DNA from: Fervidifonticultor_A tertius
GTDB taxonomy: Bacteria; Sysuimicrobiota; Sysuimicrobiia; Sysuimicrobiales; Humicultoraceae
Length of the DNA stretch: 37,569 bases
Assembly (NCBI GenBank): GCA_031459235.1
Contig: JAVKIY010000026.1
Span: 1-37,569, forward strand
Direction: 5' to 3'
Below the pieces are notes generated by a model. It searched no databases, had not been told where the DNA came from, and saw only the letters and a list, made by a program, of their open reading frames with translations. Shown here in pieces: positions 1-8,298 of this stretch (position 1 is its first letter; each line of letters starts with the position of its first letter). The position numbers and the translations under genes were made by a program.

Positions 1-555
1 GGGCGCCGCCGGGCGAGCCGCCGGCGTCTTGGCCGCGGCCTCCCGCGCCAGCTCGGTGGTACGCGGGGGCCGGACCTGCTCACGGCCGAGGAAGTCCGCG
101 GCAAGGTGCCGCTGGAGGACCGCGGCGACCTCGCTCAACCTGGCCTGATCGCCGGCCATCGCCGCCGCCACGATGTCGCGGTCGAGCCGGTAGGACTCCA
201 GCCGCGTGCCGTTGCTGAAGTGCACCAGCGGATGGCCTTTGGAGTCCTCGAGCACCAGGACCGAGACCGGCGGCGACGGCCCCAGGCGCCGCACGAGGTC
301 CTCGGCGACGCGCGCAACCCACTCCCGCTTCCCCTCCGCCACCTGGCCGGGTCCGGGGAAGATCGTGGCGGCCACCGAGCGGCCCGCGAGCGGGTTCGGG
401 TCCAGCGCCGAGGGCTTGCGCTCGGCGCGACGCTTCTTCGCAGCTTCGCTCGCGCTCGCGAACGTGTCCAGCGAGGCCACGATAAACGCAAAGATGTAGA
501 AGACGAAGACCGCGAACGTAAGTGCCCAGTAGCGCAGGAAGGCTCCGAAGTCCAT
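1..555 (-). CDS. Single-span membrane protein of unknown function (C-terminus cut by window edge)
   Basis: I read an open frame from an ATG at 553-555 leftward for 185 codons with no stop before the window edge, so the C-terminus is missing. Residues about 8-28 are strongly hydrophobic (RYWALTFAVFVFYIFAFIVA) and should form one N-terminal membrane anchor. A basic stretch (KKRRAERK) follows near residues 42-49, suggesting that the soluble part faces the cytoplasm. The rest is an alpha/beta-looking segment ending in an Ala/Pro-rich tail. I do not recognise a family. It lies 73 bases downstream of rdgB on the same strand and may be the last gene of the rph-rdgB transcript. A short G-run just before the ATG is the only ribosome-binding candidate. 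That it is a gene is fairly sure, because codon third positions are almost all G or C; its function is unknown. Confidence 0.7.
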   Translation of the reverse strand, partial: MDFGAFLRYWALTFAVFVFYIFAFIVASLDTFASASEAAKKRRAERKPSALDPNPLAGRSVAATIFPGPGQVAEGKREWVARVAEDLVRRLGPSPPVSVLVLEDSKGHPLVHFSNGTRLESYRLDRDIVAAAMAGDQARLSEVAAVLQRHLAADFLGREQVRPPRTTELAREAAAKTPAARPAAP

Positions 556-628
556 CCGATCCCCCGGTTCCGTCTCGCCCGTCGTGCGACTATTTGGTCG
601 CCGCGCGAAGGTCTTCCTGCCGCGCACC

Positions 629-1243
629 TCACCCGGCCGCCAGCTCGACCAGGTATGCGCGCGCCGCAGCCAGCGCCTTCGCGCGATGGCTGATCTGGTT
701 CTTCACTTCGGGGGGAAGCTCGGCCATCGTGCGGCCGTAGGCCGGCACGATGAAGATCGGATCGTAGCCGAAGCCGCCCTCGCCCCTCGGTCCCTCGGCG
801 ATGCGGCCCTCGCAGGCGCCCTCGAACGTGCGCACCGCGCCCCCCGGCGAGGCGACCGCGATCACAGCGCGGTAGCGCGCCGTGCGCAGCCCCTCGGCCA
901 GGCCGCGCAACCGCGCGAGCACCCACCGGTTGCGGTCGTCGTCGCTCGCCGCCGGCCCGAGGAAGGTCGCGGAGTCCACGCCCGGCGCGCCGCCGAGCGC
1001 GTCCACCTCGAGCCCGCTGTCATCGGCCAGGGCCACCTGCCCGGTCGCCTGCGCGACCGCCACGGCCTTGCCGACCGCGTTCTCGGCGAAGGTACGGCCG
1101 ACCTCAGGCAAGACCGGCACGTCGGGGTAGTCGTCGAGCGTCCGCACGCGTACCGGCAGGTCGGCGAGCAGCGCCTCGAGCTCGCGGGCCTTGCCGCGGT
1201 TGCGGGTCGCCAGCACGAGGACCAACGGCGTCCGGTCGGCCAT
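629..1243 (-). CDS. rdgB: XTP/dITP pyrophosphatase, RdgB/HAM1 family
   Basis: This 204-residue protein hydrolyses non-canonical purine nucleoside triphosphates (dITP, XTP, ITP) to monophosphates, keeping them out of DNA and RNA. Family marks are all present: LATRNRGKARE at the N-terminus, TFAENAVGKA, the acidic ADDSGLEVDALGG metal/substrate segment, and near the C-terminus GFGYDPIF followed by TMAEL and KNQISHRAKAL. Length is normal for RdgB. It starts 14 bases after the rph stop on the same strand, and the rph-rdgB pairing is common in bacteria, so the two are probably co-transcribed. The ribosome-binding site in front of the ATG is weak, which fits translation coupled to rph. Function is confident from the motifs. 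Confidence 0.96.
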   Translation of the reverse strand: MADRTPLVLVLATRNRGKARELEALLADLPVRVRTLDDYPDVPVLPEVGRTFAENAVGKAVAVAQATGQVALADDSGLEVDALGGAPGVDSATFLGPAASDDDRNRWVLARLRGLAEGLRTARYRAVIAVASPGGAVRTFEGACEGRIAEGPRGEGGFGYDPIFIVPAYGRTMAELPPEVKNQISHRAKALAAARAYLVELAAG

Positions 1244-1257
1244 CGGGCCGGCGCCGG

Positions 1258-1992
<735 letters not shown>

Positions 1993-2061
1993 GCGTGCGC
2001 TCCAGGTGAGTGCGGCGTGGCGTCGCCGCTGGATTCGCGGCGGCCGCGACGGGTTCCTGGC

Positions 2062-3861
2062 CTAGTGCGCCGGGACCGGGTAGACGGCCAGGAAGCGCTG
2101 CACCGCCCGGCTCACCGCTTCGGCGAGCCGCTGCCGGAACGCGGCCTGGCGCAGGCGCGCCTCCTCGTCGGCGTTGGAGAGGTAGGCGACCTCCACGAGC
2201 ACCGCGGGCATGTCCGCCTCGCGCAGCACCAGGAAGTTCGCGGTGCGCACGCCCCGGTTGGCCAGGCCCTGCACGCGACCGAGCTCCTCCTGGATGAGCT
2301 GCGCCAGGACCAGGCTCTGCGGCGACAGGTAATAGGTCTCCGACCCGGCCACCGCCGGCCGGGTCGAGGCGTTGGCGTGGATGCTCACGAACACCGAGGC
2401 GCCCTGCTGCTTCGCGGCCCGCGGGCGGTCCGGGAGGTCCACGAAGGTGTCGGTCTCGCGCGTCATGACCACGCGGACGCCGGCGCGCACCAGCAGCTCG
2501 CGTACGCGCTGCGCGATGTCGAGGACCACGTCCTTCTCCTGGAGACCGGTCGGGCCGATCGCGCCCGGGTCACGGCCGCCGTGGCCGGCGTCGATGGCGA
2601 CCACGTGCGCGCGCAGCGACGGTTCGGGAATCTCCACGACCAGGAACTGACCGGCATCGCCGCCCGCAAAGACCGTGTAGGCCGTCTTCCGGCGCAGCAC
2701 CACCACCACGCGTGTCACGTTGGGCTCGGTCTGGAACTGCGCCGCGCGCACCTCCTCCACCACCGCGCCCGCCACCGGAATCTCCTGCTTGACCGGCACG
2801 AAGATCGCGTCGGCCACGTCCACCACGATGCGGTCGGGCTCGGGCAGCTCGCGCACGGTGTAGGTGAGCGGCGTGGTCCCCTCGACGATGACGCGGAATC
2901 GCGCGCTGAGTTGCTCGACGCGCACCTGGCGGATTCGAGGGAGCCCGTCGTCGGGGGCGGGCTCGGCGGGCGCCACGGGCGCCTCATGCGTGGAGGGCGG
3001 CTCCTGGGCCGGCGTGATCGCGGGCGGCCCCGCGGCAACGGGCGGCGAGGGCGCGACATCGGGCGCCGGCGGCGGAGGCTGGGGCGCGGCCACGGGCGGC
3101 GCGGGCGGCCGGGTCTGCGCCGCGGGCGCACCGAGCGGGCGCACCTCGAGGAGGAGCGCGAACGAGTCGGGCGCGGCGAGCACCCGCGCGTCCACGGCGC
3201 GGTCGAGGTCGAAGACTACCCGTGTGACGTAGGGTTTGGTCTGGAACTGGCCCGCACGCACCCGCACGACGCCGGCATCGCCCACCGGATGATCCTGGTC
3301 AGGCAGGCGAAAGGCGCCGCCGTGCAGGTCGACCACCAGGCGCTCGGGGTCGGGCAAGCGGCGGGTCTCGGCGCGCAGCGGCCCGGTCGCCTCCAGCACG
3401 ACCCGCACCGCGCCGTCGGCGCGGCGCACCTGAAGCGCCGTGATCTGGGAGGCGACGTGCAGGACGCGCGCGTCGTCGTCGTGGCGCACCCAGGCGCCAA
3501 GCAGCATGAACACCGCGTGCGCCGGGACGTAGGGCACCGCTCCGATGACCACCGGCGCGACCGGCAGGGGCCGCGCCCGGCCGTTGACGTCGGCCGTGGC
3601 CTCGCCCACACGCAGGCGAATCGCCAAACCGGTCCGGTTGGTGATGAGGATCGTGCGGTCGGCGGGACGCCAGACCGCCGCGGCGCCGAAGTGCTCGAAG
3701 ACACGCACCGCCGGAACCATCAACTGGCCGGCCTGCGTAACCGCAGGCGCGGCCAGCGACGCCGGCACGCCATTCACGATGACCCGGACTCCGGGCTCGG
3801 CCGCGGCAGGCCACGCCGCCGCGAGCACGAGCGCCAGCGTCCACGGAACGACTCCTCGCAT
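2062..3861 (-). CDS. Secreted N-acetylmuramoyl-L-alanine amidase with Cu-amine-oxidase-N-like and two AMIN domains
   Basis: A 599-residue zinc amidase that cuts the bond between N-acetylmuramic acid and the stem peptide of peptidoglycan. Residues 1-21 form a signal peptide. Residues about 25-138 resemble the copper-amine-oxidase N-terminal-like wall domain. Two AMIN domains follow (about 142-240 and 308-410), separated by a Pro/Ala-rich linker (about 244-306). The Amidase_3 domain fills 418-595. Its zinc ligands are visible as His427 (DAGHGG), Glu442 (LQEKD) and His495 (SIHAN), with catalytic Glu557 (LVEVAYLSN). The reading frame is open far upstream, but I place the start at the ATG at 3859-3861, where the signal peptide begins. 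A hairpin lies between this ATG and the nearest good Shine-Dalgarno sequence (separate entry). AMIN domains usually target such enzymes to septal or pole wall sites; here that is inferred. Confidence 0.92.
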   Translation of the reverse strand: MRGVVPWTLALVLAAAWPAAAEPGVRVIVNGVPASLAAPAVTQAGQLMVPAVRVFEHFGAAAVWRPADRTILITNRTGLAIRLRVGEATADVNGRARPLPVAPVVIGAVPYVPAHAVFMLLGAWVRHDDDARVLHVASQITALQVRRADGAVRVVLEATGPLRAETRRLPDPERLVVDLHGGAFRLPDQDHPVGDAGVVRVRAGQFQTKPYVTRVVFDLDRAVDARVLAAPDSFALLLEVRPLGAPAAQTRPPAPPVAAPQPPPPAPDVAPSPPVAAGPPAITPAQEPPSTHEAPVAPAEPAPDDGLPRIRQVRVEQLSARFRVIVEGTTPLTYTVRELPEPDRIVVDVADAIFVPVKQEIPVAGAVVEEVRAAQFQTEPNVTRVVVVLRRKTAYTVFAGGDAGQFLVVEIPEPSLRAHVVAIDAGHGGRDPGAIGPTGLQEKDVVLDIAQRVRELLVRAGVRVVMTRETDTFVDLPDRPRAAKQQGASVFVSIHANASTRPAVAGSETYYLSPQSLVLAQLIQEELGRVQGLANRGVRTANFLVLREADMPAVLVEVAYLSNADEEARLRQAAFRQRLAEAVSRAVQRFLAVYPVPAH

Positions 3862-3896
3862 GCAGCACCGTTTCCGGTGCGCCGACCACCCTCCCC
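3862..3896 (-). promoter_or_regulatory. Hairpin between Shine-Dalgarno and start codon of the amidase gene
   Basis: On the minus strand, a perfect 6-bp stem with a GAAA tetraloop (GCACCG-GAAA-CGGTGC, 3865-3880) ends three bases before the amidase ATG. The nearest strong ribosome-binding sequence (GGGGAGGG, 3889-3896) is 28 bases from the ATG as a line. It is only about 12 bases away if the hairpin is looped out. The structure could either set the spacing or hold translation down. The sequence is certain; the role is inferred. Confidence 0.4.
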
Positions 3897-4018
3897 AGGC
3901 CTTAACTGCCCCGCGTGCCTCTCCCGTAAGTCCTGCTCGTTCGTCGCGGTGGGAGGAACTCCTGCCCGCCCCGAATCTCCCCGGGGTCGCCAGTGGCCAC
4001 GCGGGGGGAGGTATGGGC

Positions 4019-5029
4019 ATGCGCGTGGACGCGCGCCTGGTGTACGACACGCTCCACGAGGTACCGGCCATCACCGCGGCCGCCGAACGCCTGGGCTTCG
4101 ACGGCCTGTGGACCAGCGAGACGACTCACGACCCGTTCCTGGGGCTCGCGCTCGCGGCGGCGCAGTCGACGCGGCTGGAGCTTGGCACCGCCATCGCACT
4201 CGCCTTCACCCGAAGCCCCACGGTGCTGGCGCACACCGCGTGGGACCTGGCGCAACTGACGGCCGGGCGTTTCGCGCTCGGACTGGGCACCCAGGTGCGC
4301 GCGCACGTGGTGCGGCGCTTCGGCGGCACGTGGGAGCGGCCGCTGCGGCGACTGCGCGACGTCGTGGGCGCGATCCGCGCGGTGTGGGCGGCGTGGGCGG
4401 AGGGCCGCCCGCTCGACTACCGCAGCCGCCATGTCACGCTCACGCTGATGACGCCGTTCTTCACCCCCCCGGGCCCGGCGCCTGCGGGCCTACGCGTCGA
4501 GATCGCGGGCGTGGGCGCGGGCATGTGCCGGCTGGCCGGCGAGATCGCGGACGGGTTCCACGTGCACCCCTTCCACACGCGGCGGTACCTCCGCGAGGTC
4601 ATCCTGCCGCAGCTGGCGGCCGGCCGGGCCCGCCGCGGCCGGGCGCGAGGCGACGTGCGGATCATGGCAAGCGTCTTCGTCGCCACGGGCACGCCCACCG
4701 AGGTAGCGACGGGGCTCGCCGCGGTCCGCCGGCACGTGGCGTTCTACGCGTCCACGCCGGCCTACCGGCCGGTGCTCGACCTGCACGGGTGGGGCGAGGT
4801 CGGCGAGCGGCTCAGCCGGCTCGCCGCGCGCGGCGCGTGGGAGGAGATGCCGGCGTCGGTCCCCGACGGCCTGCTGGACGCGTGCGCCCTGTGGGGTTCC
4901 CCCGACGAGGTGGGCGCCCGGCTGCGCGCCGAGTACGGTGAACTGGCCGACCGAGTGGCGCCCTACGAAGACCTGGTGCCGGGCCGGCGCGAGGCCGCCT
5001 GGAGGGCGCTGCTGACCGCAGCGCGGTAG
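4019..5029 (+). CDS. Luciferase-like (LLM class) flavin/F420-dependent oxidoreductase, MSMEG_2256-type
   Basis: A 336-residue bacterial-luciferase-like TIM-barrel oxidoreductase. It has the typical marks of the MSMEG_2256 subfamily (TIGR03617): an N-terminal DARLVYDTLHEV segment, LGFDGLWTSETTHDPFL, LELGTAIALAFTRSP, the AGRFALGLGTQV cofactor-contact segment, an LMTPFF motif, and MCRLAGEIADGFHVHPFH. Members use F420 or FMN and their substrates are mostly unknown. I see no F420 biosynthesis gene in the window, so the cofactor cannot be settled. Two in-frame ATGs occur (4013 and 4019). GGAGG at 4007-4011 is 7 bases from the second but only one base from the first, so I chose 4019. It is transcribed away from the amidase gene and converges with the M3 peptidase, leaving a 6-base gap. 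Confidence 0.85.
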   Translation: MRVDARLVYDTLHEVPAITAAAERLGFDGLWTSETTHDPFLGLALAAAQSTRLELGTAIALAFTRSPTVLAHTAWDLAQLTAGRFALGLGTQVRAHVVRRFGGTWERPLRRLRDVVGAIRAVWAAWAEGRPLDYRSRHVTLTLMTPFFTPPGPAPAGLRVEIAGVGAGMCRLAGEIADGFHVHPFHTRRYLREVILPQLAAGRARRGRARGDVRIMASVFVATGTPTEVATGLAAVRRHVAFYASTPAYRPVLDLHGWGEVGERLSRLAARGAWEEMPASVPDGLLDACALWGSPDEVGARLRAEYGELADRVAPYEDLVPGRREAAWRALLTAAR

Positions 5030-5035
5030 GACCAC

Positions 5036-6763
5036 TCAGGCCTCGGGTGCAAGCGTCTCCATCTCGGCGGCCAGTTCGGCCACGAGCGGCCGCAGGGTCC
5101 GCTCCGAGAAATCGAACTCCGCGCCCGCAGCCGCGAACAGCGCCGGCAACGGCTCGCGGCCGCCGAGCGCCAGCGCAGCCCGGTAGCGGCGCACCGCGTC
5201 CGCGCGGTCGCGCCTGGCCCGGCGCCACACCTGCAGCGCGCCGATCTCGGCGATGGCGTACTCGATGTAGTAGAACGGCACCAGGTAGAGGTGCAGCTGG
5301 CGGTGCCAGAGCGCGGCTTCCTCCTCTTCGTAGCCCGAGTAGTCCACGCCCGCGCCGAACCGCCGGAAGACCTCCAGCCAGGCCGCCCGGCGTTGTGCGC
5401 GGGAGTGTCCCTCGTGCGTGTACAGCCAGTGCTGGAAGGCATCGATGGTCGCCACCCAGGGAAAGATGAGCACCACCCGCTCCAGCGCCTCCCGCGCCGA
5501 GCGTCGCAGGTCGGCGGGGTCGCGGTAGAAGACGTCGAGGTAGGGCGCCGCCAGCAGCTCCATGCCCATCGACGCAACCTCGCAGAACTCCATCGGGGCC
5601 TCGCGGTACTCCACGATGGGCTCGTCGCGCGCGGCGAGCATGTGGAAGGCATGGCCGCCCTCGTGCAGCAGGGTGCGCAGGTCGTCGTCCACCCCGACCG
5701 CGTTCATGAAGATGAAGGGCACGCGCCGTTCGTGCATGGTGCTCTGGTAACCGCCCGGCGCCTTGCCCTTGCGGCTGTCCAGGTCGAGCAGGCCCTGCTC
5801 GCGCAGGAACCGGAACTGCCGGCCCAACTCGGGGTCCACCCGCGCGACCATCTCCTCCACCCCGGCGGCGAGCTGCTCGCCGCCCTCGAACGGCCGCAGC
5901 GGCGGCCGGCCGAGCGGGTCCACCGACAGGTCCCAGGGCCGCAGGGTCTCGACGCCCAGACGGCGCTGGCGCTCGGCGTGGATGCGCCGGACCAGGGGCA
6001 GCACCGCCGCGTCGACCGCGTCGTGGAAGCGCAGGCAATCCTCCGGGCCATAGTCGAACCGCTCGCGCTGGCGGAACGCATACGCGCGGTAGTCGGGGAA
6101 CCCGGCGGCTCGCGCGATCCGCGCCCGCAGGTCCAGCAGACGGTCGAAGAGCTCCTCCAGCGCCTCGCGGTCGGCCAGTCGGCGCCGCGCCACGAGCTCC
6201 CAGGCCTCCTGGCGCACCGCGCGGTCCGTCTCCTGCAGGTAACGCGCCATCTGCGGCAGCGTGTGCTCCCGGCCGCGAAAGACCACGGTCATCGCGCCGG
6301 TGAGCTTCTGGTACTGCTGCTTGAGCCGCGCCTCCTCGGTTTCCAGCGGGACGGTCTCTGGCCGGAACAGCGCGGCCCGGTTGGCGATCTGCCGGTCGAG
6401 CACGCGGTAGCGCGCCGGCAGCGCCGCCCGGTGCGGGGAGGTCAGGTAGGCCTCGTCGAGCGCGTGGGCCAGCGGCTTCACCCTGGGGACGATCTCCGTC
6501 ACGTAGAACAGGTGCGCGCGCTCGCGCTCCGGGTCGTCGGTCTGGCAGGTCATCGCGACGTAGCGCCGCGCGCGCTCCTCGTCGATCGCCGCCAACAGCT
6601 CGCTGACGTCCTCGAGCCAGCGCTCCAGCGCCGCGGGACTCTCCGGCCGTGCGTCGAGCAACGTTCGGAACAGCGGCTCGATCTGGCTCCAGACCCCCAT
6701 GTCCGCCTCCGCCGGCACGAACCGCCGGGGGAACTGCTGGTGCAGGTCCACCGCGACCGCCAT
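5036..6763 (-). CDS. M3 family oligoendopeptidase
   Basis: A 575-residue cytoplasmic zinc metallopeptidase of the M3 (thimet/PepF-like) family, expected to cut short peptides. The zinc-binding HEGGH is at residues 367-371 (TLLHEGGHAFH). The third ligand is probably Glu395 in the MEFCEVASMG segment. Other conserved blocks include KGKAPGGYQ just before FIFMNAVG, and YEEEEALWHRQLH-like sequence near residue 500. Length and motif order match the TIGR02289-type oligoendopeptidases. There is no signal peptide. The ATG is preceded by GAGGAGG five bases upstream, a strong ribosome-binding site. It starts 10 bases beyond the pyruvate kinase stop on the same strand, so the two probably share a transcript, which does not prove a shared role. 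Confidence 0.92.
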   Translation of the reverse strand: MAVAVDLHQQFPRRFVPAEADMGVWSQIEPLFRTLLDARPESPAALERWLEDVSELLAAIDEERARRYVAMTCQTDDPERERAHLFYVTEIVPRVKPLAHALDEAYLTSPHRAALPARYRVLDRQIANRAALFRPETVPLETEEARLKQQYQKLTGAMTVVFRGREHTLPQMARYLQETDRAVRQEAWELVARRRLADREALEELFDRLLDLRARIARAAGFPDYRAYAFRQRERFDYGPEDCLRFHDAVDAAVLPLVRRIHAERQRRLGVETLRPWDLSVDPLGRPPLRPFEGGEQLAAGVEEMVARVDPELGRQFRFLREQGLLDLDSRKGKAPGGYQSTMHERRVPFIFMNAVGVDDDLRTLLHEGGHAFHMLAARDEPIVEYREAPMEFCEVASMGMELLAAPYLDVFYRDPADLRRSAREALERVVLIFPWVATIDAFQHWLYTHEGHSRAQRRAAWLEVFRRFGAGVDYSGYEEEEAALWHRQLHLYLVPFYYIEYAIAEIGALQVWRRARRDRADAVRRYRAALALGGREPLPALFAAAGAEFDFSERTLRPLVAELAAEMETLAPEA

Positions 6764-6773
6764 TCCGTCCTCC

Positions 6774-8195
6774 TCACTCGACCGTGACGACCTTCAGCAT
6801 ATTGGTGGTGCCCGACCGGCCGATCGGCACCCCCGCCGTCACCACGACCTGCTCCCCGCGGCGGGCGACGCCGAGCGCCATCGCCGCCCGCACGCCGCTG
6901 GCGATCAGCTCGTCGATGTCCCTGACGGGCTCCACCAGCACGGGCCGCACCCCCCAGACAAGCGCCAGGTGCCGGGCGGTGGCCGCGTCGTGGGTCACCG
7001 CGACGATCGGCCGGCGCGGCCGCAGCCGGGAGACGCGGCGCGCCGTGCTGCCGGACTGGGTGGCCGCCACGATGGCCGCGGCGTCGATCGCCTCCGCGGC
7101 CTCGCACGCGGCCAGGGCGATGGCCTCGCCCGTCTCGGGTGTCCGCTCGCGCGCGCGCGCCGCGAACATCAGGTCGTAGGGCAGGGCCGCCTCCGCGCGC
7201 TCCGCGATCGCGGCCATGGTGGCCACGGCCTCGACGGGGTAGGCGCCGATCGCCGTCTCACCCGAGAGCATGAGCGCGTCAGTGCCGTCGAAAACCGCGT
7301 TGGCCACATCGGCGGCCTCGGCTCGCGTCGGCCGCGGCCTCTCGATCATGCTCTCGAGCATCTGCGTTGCGGTGATGACCGGCCGCCCCAGCCGATTGCA
7401 GAGCGCGATGATCGACTTCTGCACGACCGGCACGTCCTCGATCGATGTCTCGACGGCCAGGTCGCCTCGGGCGACCATGACGGCGTCCGCGACCGCGGCG
7501 AGCTCCTCGATGCGGTCCAGGGCCCGGCGCTGCTCGATCTTCGCCACGAGCTTGCAGGACGCGCGGCGCGCGGCGAGCAGCCCGCGCACACGCGCGATCT
7601 CCTCGGGGCGCTCCACAAACGACAGGCCGACGAAGTCCACCCCGTGCGCTATGCCCCACTCCAGGCAGCGCAGGTCGTCGTCGGTAACCGCCGGCACGCT
7701 GAGAGGGACGCCGGGCACGTTCAGCCCCGCGTGCTGACGCAGCCGGCCGCCGCGCTCCACCCGACAGCGTACCAGCCGCCCGTCCACCGCGGTGACCTCG
7801 AGCGCGATCTCGCCGTCCTGGAGGAATATCCGCACCCCGGCCCGCACGTCGTCCGCCAGGTGCGCGTAGGCGATCGGGATGAGACCGTCGCCCGCGCCGC
7901 CGCCCGAGGCCAGCACCACCTCCTGGCCACCGGCCAGGGTCATCGCCCCGCCGGGGAGCGCCCCCACCCGCAGCTTCGGACCGGGGAGGTCCTGCAGCAC
8001 CGCGAGCGGTTGGCCGCGCGCGGCCGCGGCCCGGCGCGCGGCCTCGAGGCGCCGGGCGTGCTCGTCGGGCGTACCGTGCGAGAAGTTGAGGCGCACGACC
8101 TCGACGCCGGCGGCCACCAGGCGGCCGAGCCGCTCCGGATCGTCCAGCGCGGGGCCGAGCGTGGCGACGATCTTCGTGCGGCGCGCGACGGCCAT
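6774..8195 (-). CDS. pyk: Pyruvate kinase
   Basis: A 473-residue pyruvate kinase, which converts phosphoenolpyruvate and ADP to pyruvate and ATP, the last step of glycolysis. The frame opens further upstream, but the family start (ARRTKIVATLGPAL) sets the ATG at 8193-8195. Visible marks are LNFSHG (phosphate binding), LQDLPGPKLR, the catalytic lysine region VAKIEQRRALD, MVARGDLAVE (metal and substrate binding), TATQMLESM, and RPTRAEAADVANAV through DALMLSGETA. The C-terminal allosteric-type domain (SGSTARRVSRLRP, then GTTNMLKV) is complete. A -10-like TATACT lies 15 bases before the ATG. The M3 peptidase gene follows after 10 bases. No extra PEP-utilising domain is fused at the C-terminus. 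Confidence 0.97.
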   Translation of the reverse strand: MAVARRTKIVATLGPALDDPERLGRLVAAGVEVVRLNFSHGTPDEHARRLEAARRAAAARGQPLAVLQDLPGPKLRVGALPGGAMTLAGGQEVVLASGGGAGDGLIPIAYAHLADDVRAGVRIFLQDGEIALEVTAVDGRLVRCRVERGGRLRQHAGLNVPGVPLSVPAVTDDDLRCLEWGIAHGVDFVGLSFVERPEEIARVRGLLAARRASCKLVAKIEQRRALDRIEELAAVADAVMVARGDLAVETSIEDVPVVQKSIIALCNRLGRPVITATQMLESMIERPRPTRAEAADVANAVFDGTDALMLSGETAIGAYPVEAVATMAAIAERAEAALPYDLMFAARARERTPETGEAIALAACEAAEAIDAAAIVAATQSGSTARRVSRLRPRRPIVAVTHDAATARHLALVWGVRPVLVEPVRDIDELIASGVRAAMALGVARRGEQVVVTAGVPIGRSGTTNMLKVVTVE

Positions 8196-8210
8196 CGGGA
8201 GTCCAGACGC

Positions 8211-8216
8211 AGTATA
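8211..8216 (-). promoter_or_regulatory. Candidate -10 element for pyruvate kinase
   Basis: The minus strand reads TATACT here, five of six matches to the sigma-70 -10 consensus. It stands out in a very GC-rich divergent region of 103 bases. No clear -35 is visible. A start point about 7 bases downstream would give a leader of only about 8-10 bases before the ATG, so the message could be nearly leaderless. Confidence 0.4.
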
Positions 8217-8298
8217 GCAACGTCGCACGGCGCGCAGAAGGCCCGGCCGCGCGACGGGGAGAATGGTCAACAGACCACGCGTCGAGGAGGGTGGGTCG

